The notes below the pieces were generated by a model. That model was not told the origin of the DNA. It worked only from the letters and a program-made list of their open reading frames with translations, and did no database searches. Below, one piece after another: positions 1 to 5,295 of a stretch of DNA of 5,295 nucleotides. Position 1 is the first letter of the stretch. The number at the start of each line of letters is the position of its first letter. The stretch comes from Planctomycetaceae bacterium (GTDB lineage Bacteria; Planctomycetota; Planctomycetia; Planctomycetales; Planctomycetaceae): positions 1 through 5,295 of the forward strand of contig WFOZ01000467.1 in NCBI GenBank assembly GCA_015487825.1, in the 5' to 3' direction. The translations under genes were made by a program, and so were the position numbers.

Positions 1-1155
1 GAACAGGCTCGATACGATTTAGATGATGATGAAAACCTGAGCGTGGATGGTATTCGTCTACTTCTAATGGAAACACGAACAAGATATCAGGAAGAGCTGG
101 GCAAACGGGCACGACCAATCACACCGAAATTATTGAGTACTTATTTTCGCTATGTCCGCAATCTGGCCCTTGTCGAACGACGCCTGACTCCTGATTTATA
201 CACGCTTATTATCGCCGCTCAACAAATCTTCGGGGATCAGTTTGCAATCACACTGGCAGAAATTGCTCGCCAATATCCGTTTCCCTGCCCAGCGAATCGA
301 TTAAAAATCACGATGGGGATCGAACAGTCCCGGCTGCCGGATGGCGATATCGTCACGATGAAATCCCGGCTACCCGGGCATCCGGTCTCCTGGCGTAGCT
401 GCGAGTTGAAATCAAAGCCGCCCAAAATCGATCAGGAAAAATGGCTTACCAACTGGAACTGGTTCTCGCATTGCAGCTGGCCACCGGAAGACGATGCGAT
501 TGAACGATTCCGCACTCATGTCAAAGATCAGGCACTTGCCTTTCTGGGCAATGATCTGGCTCGCACAGAAAAATTTAGTTCCAGTTTCAAAGATGGTCTC
601 GATATACGCGAAACACTTCGCAACTGGCATACCGGCGAACTTTATGTAAAAGAATTCCCTCCCGTTCGAGGTGGCCTGGATTGCGTCATCATGCTGTTCG
701 ATTCTCCAGCTGATCCACGCGAATATTCCTGGCGAATTACCTGGCAGGCGGAACACAATGATGAATCTACACTCGCATTTTATGCAACCCCCTACACCGA
801 AGAAATGGTTGGCCCCGGTATCGCCCAGGCACAATACGGCGGCGCATTATTCCTTTTTCCACCTCGAGCCGTGCCTGATATCTGGACGGATCGCCAATTC
901 GATTACGTCGACACGCTGGAAGAACGCCTGATTGTTGCAGGCTGTTCCTACAGCAATGAAACCCATATCGCTATCCTCTGCGCAGGTCCTCCCGGAATGG
1001 CCTGGAAGCGACTGGCAAGGAAATACAAAAAGAAGCTTATCCACGTACCATTAAACCGTTTCAGTCAGCAAACAATAGAAAACCTGAGAAACTTCCACGT
1101 CCTGAGCGGTCAAACCGTAAGAAGCTACGCCGCCCACTTTATCCGGAAACCTTAA
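1..1155 (+). CDS. Hypothetical protein of unknown function, 5' end cut off by the window
   Basis: The reading frame is open from the first base to a TAA at 1153-1155, giving 384 visible codons. A GTG at 43 could be a start, but it has no Shine-Dalgarno sequence before it and the upstream codons read as ordinary protein (acidic run D-L-D-D-D-E). The true start is therefore probably left of the window. The product looks soluble: I see no signal peptide or membrane segment. Numbering from the GTG, residues 1-80 are probably helical. Residues 134-148 are rich in Trp and Cys (NWNWFSHCSWPP). Residues 206-283 look like a beta-rich domain with many Gly, Pro and aromatic residues (PPVRGGLD, YSWRITWQAEH, FYATP, YGGALFLFPPR). 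Residues 293-370 look alpha/beta, with strands near 307-313 and 332-336 and a basic stretch KRLARKYKKK. I do not recognise the family and assign no function. Its strand is opposite to that of the rest of the window, and it is convergent with the permease. Confidence 0.8.
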   Translation, partial: EQARYDLDDDENLSVDGIRLLLMETRTRYQEELGKRARPITPKLLSTYFRYVRNLALVERRLTPDLYTLIIAAQQIFGDQFAITLAEIARQYPFPCPANRLKITMGIEQSRLPDGDIVTMKSRLPGHPVSWRSCELKSKPPKIDQEKWLTNWNWFSHCSWPPEDDAIERFRTHVKDQALAFLGNDLARTEKFSSSFKDGLDIRETLRNWHTGELYVKEFPPVRGGLDCVIMLFDSPADPREYSWRITWQAEHNDESTLAFYATPYTEEMVGPGIAQAQYGGALFLFPPRAVPDIWTDRQFDYVDTLEERLIVAGCSYSNETHIAILCAGPPGMAWKRLARKYKKKLIHVPLNRFSQQTIENLRNFHVLSGQTVRSYAAHFIRKP

Positions 1156-1293
1156 CTGGATAACGCCAGATTTACCGAAAAAGAGTGATGCCAATTCTTC
1201 GGGAAGAACAGCGAAAAGAGCAAACGACAATAGTCGGTGTGCAGGCTGTCCATAGACCATTTGCCATTATTGGCATCGTACTACAGACTCTCC

Positions 1294-1310
1294 GGCAACG
1301 AATCTTGCTT
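1294..1310 (+). repeat. Left 17-base direct repeat flanking palindromic element copy 1
   Basis: The consensus GGYAACGAATCTTGCYT occurs here and again at 1403-1419, with 15 of 17 bases identical. The two copies are 109 bases apart and exactly bracket the 92-base palindromic element. They could be a target-site duplication, although 17 bases is long for that. They could instead be the ends of a larger repeat unit. The GGTAAC at the start of the element (1311) and of the right-hand repeat (1403) suggests a shared sub-repeat. Confidence 0.55.
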
Positions 1311-1402
1311 GGTAACTACTCAGCGGAGGGTGGCTGGGGTCAGATTGTCGCCTGACGCTATCGTCAATTGTTCTCAACACGTCCGACAATTTGTCCCCAG
1401 AA
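1311..1402 (+). repeat. Palindromic intergenic repeat element, copy 1
   Basis: The element starts with GGTAACTACTCAG, runs through GGGTGG, and enters a long imperfect palindrome. The left arm, CTGGGGTCAGATTGTCG (1334-1350), pairs with the right arm, CGACAATTTGTCCCCAG (1384-1400), at 15 of 17 positions. The spacer holds an inner perfect stem TGACG-CTAT-CGTCA at 1353-1366, so the whole can fold as a stem within a stem. The first 29 bases match copy 2 (5150-5178) at 25 of 29 positions in the same orientation. The core (1334-1400) matches copy 2 only after reverse-complementing. The size and structure recall REPIN- or MITE-type non-autonomous elements, but no transposase is present and I cannot assign a family. 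Confidence 0.8.
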
Positions 1403-1419
1403 GGTAACGAATCTTGCCT
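1403..1419 (+). repeat. Right 17-base direct repeat flanking palindromic element copy 1
   Basis: This is the partner of the repeat at 1294-1310. It differs at the third base (T for C) and at base 16 (C for T). It begins two bases after the right arm of the palindrome and lies about 40 bases from the permease stop codon. Confidence 0.55.
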
Positions 1420-1461
1420 GTTTTGATCAACGTAAACGTCGAGGGTATCCTGAACCGCGAA

Positions 1462-3327
1462 TCAGATAATCAGCCTGACGCCACCCAACTCTGCCAGGCG
1501 AAATTTGAGCTGGCCTGTTGGTGCTCCGATAAACATTAAGTTTGCCGGGATATCCCACTGCCTGGAAAGAGAGTGAAGCAACTCGGGAGAGAACGTTCCT
1601 TCCAGTTCGACAAACTCGATATCAATTTCCGGGTAAGCTTCATCCAAAAAGAGGATATGTTCTTTCAACTTAGGTAGAACGACAGTGTCTTTCTGACGTA
1701 CATGCACAATTTTAATATGATTGGTATGCTCGTTTTCCCTGATGTAAAGGATTACGCGATTCAAATTAGGAAGATTGTCCCCTCGAGTAAAAAAGACGAT
1801 TTGCTGTTTACGTATTTCGTCAAGCCAGTCGTGCAAATAATTATCAAAACGATTCGTTCTGCGACCAATCCGGATCCACCAGGCGGCTGATAACCGGTCG
1901 TGCTGTTCAATGGCTTCTTTCTTTTCCCGGCTGACCATTTGGCGAATTTCATCGACAAAAAAGACCGTCAATTCCAGAATTTGTGTTCGTGTTAACATCA
2001 CAGTCACGATCAAAATAGTCGGCACCAGATATTCAAGGAACACAAGTAAATATCGTCTGTTAAGTTGCGCATTTCCATAAGTTGCGATACCAATAGCAAG
2101 CAGGGCAACCAGGACTGTTTGATAAGAAGCCTGCGAAGGTCGTGGCAGGTTCGCCCGTTTAATTTTCAGTAGCAAATTTCCAATAGCGAACAGCCCCATC
2201 ACTGATAGAAACGACAGCGTGTAGACGGCTGCAATTGATTTCAGGTCGCCTTGGGTAATCATCAGCACCGAAACCGATAGCAGAAAAAACGTAATGATAA
2301 TGCGGTGCGGCGTGCCCCTGCGGTTTTCTTTCAATAGAAAACGTGGCAAACAGCGATCCAGCGTCATGCGTTTGATCAGCCCGGTTACCCCGACAAAACT
2401 TGTCAGCGTCGCACCACTGAGTACGAGAACTGCATCGATGCTGATTAACCATGATAACCAGTTGCCCGCAGCAATGGTCCCCATATGGGAAAGCAAAGCG
2501 TTCTGGTAAGTATCGCGAACCTCGGGAGTAGAAACTAAAGCCAAAGCCAGAATAGCCATTCCCGGATTAAGAATTGTGACCGCAATCCACATATTGCGAA
2601 GCGTTTTCGGAAAGACTCCATCCGCCTGCTCTTCGACAAAGTTGGAAGAAGATTCAAACCCGGAGATTCCCAGCATTGAAGCTGAAAACCCGAAGAATAA
2701 CGCAACCCAAATTCCGCCAGGTGCCGGCTCTCCCAGGTTTTGCCAAAGCATTTCGGTCCCCGTACTGAATATAGCAATCGAACCGAGAATCAGCAGAAGC
2801 AGCATCGAAAATAAGTGGAAGATAAAAATTCCAATTGCTACCACTGCTGATTCGGTAATGCCGATTACGGATAGAACCATGAAAAACGCCAGCAGCCCAA
2901 TCGTGGCAGGTATAATCGGCAGCCCTTCCCAAAGTGTATGCAAATAGTGCATCGCTTCGTTTGATGAAATGACAGCAGTTGCCATGTAAGAGAGAATCGT
3001 CAAGCAGGCTGCAATCGAAGCACGAAATTTACTCGTCGTATTCAGCAGCGCATTATAAGCTCCTCCGTTGAGAGGAATTGCCCCAACGACTTCAGCGTAA
3101 ATAGATCGAAAAAGGTACAAAGTCCCTGCGACAAACAGCAGGCATACAGGAGCCCAGCGGCCGGCGTAGCCAATTGCCAGTGCTGAAACATACAGACAGG
3201 AAGAAGTGATATCGTTTCCACAAATTGCAGTCGAAGCGAGTTGCCCAAGTCTTGTGTGCTCTGTTTTTGAATCCATACCTGATAATTTCTTCCCGGCGTC
3301 GATTTTTTCCTGCTTGCTTTTGTTCAT
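1462..3327 (-). CDS. APC-superfamily amino acid permease with a long C-terminal soluble domain
   Basis: This 621-residue integral membrane protein probably moves amino acids or related amines across the inner membrane; the substrate cannot be read from sequence. About 12 hydrophobic segments are visible between residues 33 and 446 (roughly 33-54, 59-78, 104-124, 139-160, 163-187, 206-226, 247-266, 288-312, 343-358, 364-387, 401-418, 428-446). APC-type features include a Gly-rich break in segment 1 (GNDITSS, 37-43), the pattern E79-x5-P85-x-N-G-G-x-Y91 after segment 2, and GFESSSN (223-229) followed by EE in segment 6. Residues 447-621 form a charged hydrophilic tail of about 175 residues. It has alternating predicted strands and helices (IVFFTRGDN, VILYIRENE, IKIVHVR, IDIEFVELEG, NLMFIGAP), possibly a regulatory alpha/beta domain. 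Typical APC permeases of 430-500 residues lack such a tail. An in-frame TAA sits directly before the ATG at 3327, so the gene cannot start further upstream. Met18 is an alternative start, preceded by weak GGGAAG. Recognition of the family is firm; the role of the tail is unknown. Confidence 0.9.
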   Translation of the reverse strand: MNKSKQEKIDAGKKLSGMDSKTEHTRLGQLASTAICGNDITSSCLYVSALAIGYAGRWAPVCLLFVAGTLYLFRSIYAEVVGAIPLNGGAYNALLNTTSKFRASIAACLTILSYMATAVISSNEAMHYLHTLWEGLPIIPATIGLLAFFMVLSVIGITESAVVAIGIFIFHLFSMLLLLILGSIAIFSTGTEMLWQNLGEPAPGGIWVALFFGFSASMLGISGFESSSNFVEEQADGVFPKTLRNMWIAVTILNPGMAILALALVSTPEVRDTYQNALLSHMGTIAAGNWLSWLISIDAVLVLSGATLTSFVGVTGLIKRMTLDRCLPRFLLKENRRGTPHRIIITFFLLSVSVLMITQGDLKSIAAVYTLSFLSVMGLFAIGNLLLKIKRANLPRPSQASYQTVLVALLAIGIATYGNAQLNRRYLLVFLEYLVPTILIVTVMLTRTQILELTVFFVDEIRQMVSREKKEAIEQHDRLSAAWWIRIGRRTNRFDNYLHDWLDEIRKQQIVFFTRGDNLPNLNRVILYIRENEHTNHIKIVHVRQKDTVVLPKLKEHILFLDEAYPEIDIEFVELEGTFSPELLHSLSRQWDIPANLMFIGAPTGQLKFRLAELGGVRLII

Positions 3328-3340
3328 TTAGAAATAATCA

Positions 3341-3428
3341 AGAGCCTCCTGCAGAAATCGTGATATGAAGCATGTTCTATTCAGCATCATCCGGCCAATA
3401 ATTGTTATGCGTCGAATCAGCAGGCTCT
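3341..3428 (-). promoter_or_regulatory. Permease leader: distant Shine-Dalgarno inside an 11-position inverted repeat
   Basis: On the minus strand AGGAGG (3345-3350) is the only strong ribosome-binding sequence near the permease start, but it lies 17 bases from the ATG at 3327, further than usual. It falls within CAGGAGGCTCT (3341-3351), which pairs at 10 of 11 positions with AGAGCCTGCTG (3418-3428), with one G-G mismatch. The loop is 66 bases. The upstream arm lies two bases after the lipoprotein stop codon. If formed in RNA, the stem would hide the Shine-Dalgarno sequence. The complementarity is seen in the sequence; any regulatory role is inference, and the long loop weakens it. Confidence 0.35.
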
Positions 3429-3430
3429 AT

Positions 3431-4030
3431 TTATCGAGAGGATTGTACTTCAGTTGAGAGTTTTTGCAGACGACTTAAAATAGCCTGCTCCAATGCAAAA
3501 TCTCTTCCCCGTGGAATCCATCCTGAGGGGCGGGACTGACCGAGAGTTTGGTTGAGATCTCTACTCAGCGGCGTGCTTTCCTGAAAAGTGGCTCCTCCCG
3601 GCGAATTTGCTGCGATTGCGTCCAGATCCTCAACTTCTTTAAGCGCAACGACCTGTACAACGTAAGTATTTTGTGAACCCCGAGAAACCTGCGAGAGGGT
3701 AACGATCACTTTTCGACGGACCGTCTGCAATGTACTTTCGAGCCGATTATTCCAGCCGACCGATTCTCTGTGCCAAGGCTCAAACAAACCGGAGCCAACT
3801 TTGTACTTTGTTTCGATTGTACGGGCCTGACGATTCTCGCGTTCAATTTCAAACAGAAATCCGTGCAACACATCGATGGTCCGTTCCCAGGCAACATCCT
3901 CACTATTCGCGGTGAGAATCAACGGGTTATTCATCGTCTGGACTTGCTGCGGTTTTCCTCCAAGAGTGAAACACCCGGGGAAAATTAACAGAAGCAGTAA
4001 CAGAAAACGTGTTGCTTGTGATTGAGTCAC
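3431..4030 (-). CDS. Predicted small lipoprotein of unknown function
   Basis: This 199-residue protein has a short N-region with an Arg at position 8, a run of seven Leu/Ile residues (10-16), and then F-P-G-C with Cys20 as the likely lipidated residue. This is a lipoprotein signal peptide with a slightly unusual lipobox: Phe rather than Leu at -3, unless the site is read with Ile16. The mature part is soluble. It has a helical region near 44-68, a basic/aromatic segment (KYKVGSGLFEPWHRESVGW, 75-93), beta-like stretches (KVIVTLSQVS 107-116, TYVVQVVAL 122-130), a low-complexity Ser/Pro/Gly region (142-172) and a final helix. The start is GTG at 4030, with no clear Shine-Dalgarno sequence. The frame is open only nine more codons upstream, to a TAA, and no better start lies there. 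Starting at GTG gives a complete signal peptide, which supports the choice. I do not recognise the family. It lies 159 bases downstream of the DUF58 gene on the same strand. Confidence 0.82.
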   Translation of the reverse strand: MTQSQATRFLLLLLLIFPGCFTLGGKPQQVQTMNNPLILTANSEDVAWERTIDVLHGFLFEIERENRQARTIETKYKVGSGLFEPWHRESVGWNNRLESTLQTVRRKVIVTLSQVSRGSQNTYVVQVVALKEVEDLDAIAANSPGGATFQESTPLSRDLNQTLGQSRPSGWIPRGRDFALEQAILSRLQKLSTEVQSSR

Positions 4031-4189
4031 AATAAGGCAGTATCTACAAAAGACGAGGAGTTATTTCGCTACAGAAAACTTCTACAGCCTGCGAATGTGG
4101 AGGATTCTGCTCTATTCCCCTGATTGAGGCAAGATGAAACTGCAAACCCGGTCTGTTTGTACATATTTTAACTGAATTCTTTCCCTTTA
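4031..4189. other. Gap between the DUF58 and lipoprotein genes, no gene seen
   Basis: These 159 bases hold no credible gene. A short stem, CAAAC-CCGGTCT-GTTTG (4143-4159, extendable by a G-T and a T-A pair), lies about 30 bases past the DUF58 stop codon. In the minus-strand transcript no U-tract follows it, so termination there is doubtful. In the same sense, TTGCCT and CAGAAT separated by 17 bases could be a weak promoter for the lipoprotein gene, but each matches its consensus at only 4 of 6 positions. Confidence 0.4.
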
Positions 4190-5086
4190 TTAGAATCTGG
4201 CGCGTCTTTGAGAGAGGTATTCGACCAATGCTGTATCGAATCTCATGCTGGTATCGAGCGGGACAAAATCGGCTCCCATTGCCAGGCATTCTTTTTTGTA
4301 GGTTTCTCGCAGTTCTTTCATCGCCTCTAGGTAATCATTACGGATACCCGATGCATCAAGCTTGAGCTGCTTTTCGGTTTCAGGATCACGCAGGGAAACT
4401 GAACCACTGAACGGGAAGGTGACTTCTGCTTCATCAAGAACATTAAAAACGATGACATCGTGCCCCGCATGGCGAAGTAATCGCAAGGAATCCAGCACAG
4501 GGCCGGGGTCGACCAGCAGATCGGAAAAAAGCATAATCAGACTTTTGTGCTTAACCATCGGAGCGAATTGCCTCAACGAATGAGCGATTTCTGTCGGCCC
4601 GGTCGGTTGTGCACGTGCCAACAGTGCCAGAATTGTTGCCAGTTGGGAACGTCTGCTTTTTGCAGGAAGAGTTGCACGTAATTTTTGATCGAACGTAACC
4701 AGCCCAACCGGATCCTGTTGGTGAATCATCATGTAGGCAAGAGCAGCTGCCAGGGAAACGCTGTATTCGAATTTAGTTAGATCCTGCCGAAAGGTGTAGC
4801 CCATGCTCTCGGAAAGATCGAGCATTAAATAGCCCGTGATATTGGTTTCCGCCTGGTATTTTTTGATGTAATAGCGGTCTGTTTTCGCGTAAACGAGCCA
4901 ATCGATATCCTTCGGGTCATCTCCGGTGGAATAACGCCTGTGTTCACTGAATTCTACACTGAATCCATGAAACGGGCTTGTATGAAGTCCACTCAAGAAA
5001 CCTTCAACAATAAACCGCGCTCGCAAATCAAGCCGGGCGACATTGCGAATTACTTCCGGTTTGAGGTACTGCTCCGCTTTAGCCAT
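4190..5086 (-). CDS. DUF58 family protein with von Willebrand A-like fold
   Basis: This 298-residue cytosolic protein has the usual length and the full signature of the DUF58 family. The N-terminal part contains the family core: GLHTSPFHGFSVEFSEHRRY (33-52), GDDPKDIDWLVYAKTDRYY (55-73) and KYQAETN (76-82). A von Willebrand A-like domain follows, with a metal-binding MIDAS pattern D90-L-S92-E-S94, T165 in GPTEI, and D189 in LFSDL. All three MIDAS elements are therefore present and the site is probably intact. DUF58 proteins commonly work with MoxR-type AAA+ ATPases, which are thought to act as chaperones in assembling or activating protein complexes, often envelope-related; the exact client is unknown here. 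The ATG at 5086 is preceded by AGAGG with 7-base spacing, which fixes the start. No moxR-like gene lies within the window. It would be expected further right, but repeat-bearing DNA separates it from this gene. Confidence 0.95.
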   Translation of the reverse strand: MAKAEQYLKPEVIRNVARLDLRARFIVEGFLSGLHTSPFHGFSVEFSEHRRYSTGDDPKDIDWLVYAKTDRYYIKKYQAETNITGYLMLDLSESMGYTFRQDLTKFEYSVSLAAALAYMMIHQQDPVGLVTFDQKLRATLPAKSRRSQLATILALLARAQPTGPTEIAHSLRQFAPMVKHKSLIMLFSDLLVDPGPVLDSLRLLRHAGHDVIVFNVLDEAEVTFPFSGSVSLRDPETEKQLKLDASGIRNDYLEAMKELRETYKKECLAMGADFVPLDTSMRFDTALVEYLSQRRARF

Positions 5087-5093
5087 GAGTTGA

Positions 5094-5098
5094 CCTCT
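5094..5098 (-). promoter_or_regulatory. Ribosome binding site of the DUF58 gene
   Basis: On the minus strand AGAGG (followed by T) stands 7 bases before the ATG at 5086. It is the best placed Shine-Dalgarno sequence in the window and supports this start codon. Confidence 0.7.
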
Positions 5099-5112
5099 AC
5101 TGCTGGTAAACT

Positions 5113-5141
5113 TTTAAACGCCCCGTAAGACGGCTTTCCAA
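5113..5141 (-). promoter_or_regulatory. Candidate sigma-70-type promoter for the DUF58 gene
   Basis: On the minus strand TTGGAA (5136-5141) and TTTAAA (5113-5118) are separated by exactly 17 bases. Each matches the -35 or -10 consensus at 4 of 6 positions. Transcription would begin near 5106, giving a leader of about 20 bases that includes the AGAGG site. Repeat copy 2 lies directly upstream. Position and spacing are good but the boxes are weak, and planctomycete promoters are poorly defined. Confidence 0.3.
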
Positions 5142-5149
5142 AGCTATCT

Positions 5150-5238
5150 GGTAACTATTCAGTGATGGGTGGCTGGGGACAAATTGTCGGAGGTGTTGCG
5201 ACCAAATGACGAGACGGCTGACGACAATTTGCCCCCAG
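5150..5238 (+). repeat. Palindromic intergenic repeat element, copy 2, with the core inverted relative to copy 1
   Basis: The copy begins with GGTAACTATTCAG, then GGGTGG, in the same orientation as copy 1. It then enters a palindrome with left arm CTGGGGACAAATTGTCG (5173-5189) and right arm CGACAATTTGCCCCCAG (5222-5238), paired at 16 of 17 positions. The spacer carries GTGTTG (5193-5198) next to the left arm, whereas copy 1 carries its complement CAACAC next to the right arm. Reverse-complementing 5173-5238 aligns it with 1334-1400 at about 56 of 67 columns. Its left arm plus one base (5173-5190) is the exact reverse complement of copy 1's right arm (1383-1400). The element lies just upstream of the DUF58 promoter region. 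Confidence 0.8.
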
Positions 5239-5258
5239 ATACAATCAGGTATCCAACC

Positions 5259-5276
5259 CTGGGGGCAGGTTGTGCG
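5259..5276 (+). repeat. Possible arm of a third palindromic repeat copy
   Basis: CTGGGGGCAGGTTGTGCG resembles the element's arm as read in reverse complement from copy 2 (CTGGGGGCAAATTGTCG): the first nine bases are identical, then two substitutions and one extra base. No GGTAACTAYTCAG flank precedes it, and the partner arm would lie beyond the window. The same bases also form a small hairpin, CAACC-CTGGGGGCA-GGTTG (5254-5272), which could explain part of the resemblance. Confidence 0.35.
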
Positions 5277-5295
5277 AAAGTTTTCTGGATATTCA

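Larger units (their letters stand above)
1156..1461. other. Convergent intergenic region, 306 bases, with a repeat element and small hairpins
   Basis: This gap separates the 3' ends of two convergent genes, and I find no convincing gene in it. Its right half is occupied by palindromic repeat copy 1 and its flanking direct repeats. The left half holds two small perfect hairpins: TTCTTC-GG-GAAGAA at 1195-1208 and TGCCA-TTAT-TGGCA at 1262-1275. Neither is followed by a T-tract on either strand, so I do not call them intrinsic terminators. The large palindrome begins about 60 bases past the permease stop and 155 bases past the stop of the left gene. It could act as a bidirectional transcription barrier, but this is inference. 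Confidence 0.6.
5087..5295. other. Region upstream of DUF58 without a gene, reaching the right edge
   Basis: These 209 bases contain no credible coding region on either strand. They hold the DUF58 ribosome binding site and candidate promoter, repeat copy 2 and a possible further repeat arm. The next gene begins or ends outside the window. Confidence 0.6.

Noticed and set aside
412..834. A 140-codon minus-strand open frame antisense to the first gene
   Set aside because: It lies wholly inside the long plus-strand gene, has no ribosome binding site I can see, and its translation has no family-like pattern. It is a shadow frame.
1195..1208. TTCTTC-GG-GAAGAA hairpin after the first gene as a terminator
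   Set aside because: The stem is only five to six pairs, with no T-run on either strand.
2576..2947. A 123-codon plus-strand open frame opposite the permease
   Set aside because: It is antisense to membrane segments of a clearly recognised permease, and its Ser/Pro/Ile-rich translation is typical of antisense reading.
3324..3341. Mini leader frame on the minus strand, TTG (3339-3341) to a TGA overlapping the permease ATG, just after AGGAGG
   Set aside because: Only three bases separate AGGAGG from the TTG, too few for normal initiation, and the peptide would be five residues. The ATGA overlap is noted but is not enough to call a gene.
4069..4087. CTACAG repeated with a 13-base period upstream of the lipoprotein gene
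   Set aside because: Two six-base matches are expected by chance at this scale and no third copy is present.
4141..4161. Hairpin downstream of the DUF58 stop as an intrinsic terminator
   Set aside because: The stem is short and A/T-rich with a G-T pair, and no U-tract follows it in the minus-strand transcript.
1311..5238. The repeats as a CRISPR array or as ends of one composite transposon enclosing the minus-strand genes
   Set aside because: There are only two widely separated copies with no regular spacers, so this is not CRISPR. The flanks are in direct orientation and the enclosed genes are ordinary housekeeping-type genes with no transposase, so a composite transposon is unsupported.

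Overview
The window carries four protein genes at roughly 50% GC with uniform codon use. It looks like chromosomal DNA of a planctomycete (Planctomycetota, in the style of the Gimesia/Rubinisphaera group). This placement is an inference from the gene types (a DUF58 protein, a small orphan lipoprotein and a long-tailed APC permease) and from general sequence flavour. No rRNA or other marker gene is present to confirm it.

Layout from left to right. A plus-strand gene of unknown function enters from the left edge, with its 5' end missing, and stops at 1155. It converges on a minus-strand APC-superfamily amino acid permease (3327 down to 1462). The 306-base gap between the two 3' ends holds a palindromic repeat element (copy 1, 1311-1402) bracketed by a 17-base direct repeat. 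Upstream of the permease on the same strand are a small predicted lipoprotein gene (4030 down to 3431) and a DUF58/von Willebrand A-type gene (5086 down to 4190). These three minus-strand genes are co-directional, with gaps of 103 and 159 bases. They may be partly co-transcribed, but nothing proves a single operon.

To the right of the DUF58 gene, at least 209 bases carry no gene. They hold a plausible promoter for DUF58, a second copy of the palindromic element (copy 2, 5150-5238), and what looks like one arm of a further copy running toward the right edge (5259-5276). The MoxR-type AAA+ ATPase gene that usually sits next to a DUF58 gene is not in the window.

The most interesting signal is the repeat pair. 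Both copies begin with the same 29-base flank in the same orientation (25/29 identical). However, the roughly 66-base core behind the flank aligns end to end only when one copy is reverse-complemented (about 56 of 67 columns). The core therefore appears flipped relative to its flank. A second, smaller signal is an inverted repeat in the permease leader that would pair the only good Shine-Dalgarno sequence with a segment just after the lipoprotein stop codon. I see no defence system, transposase, CRISPR array or RNA gene.
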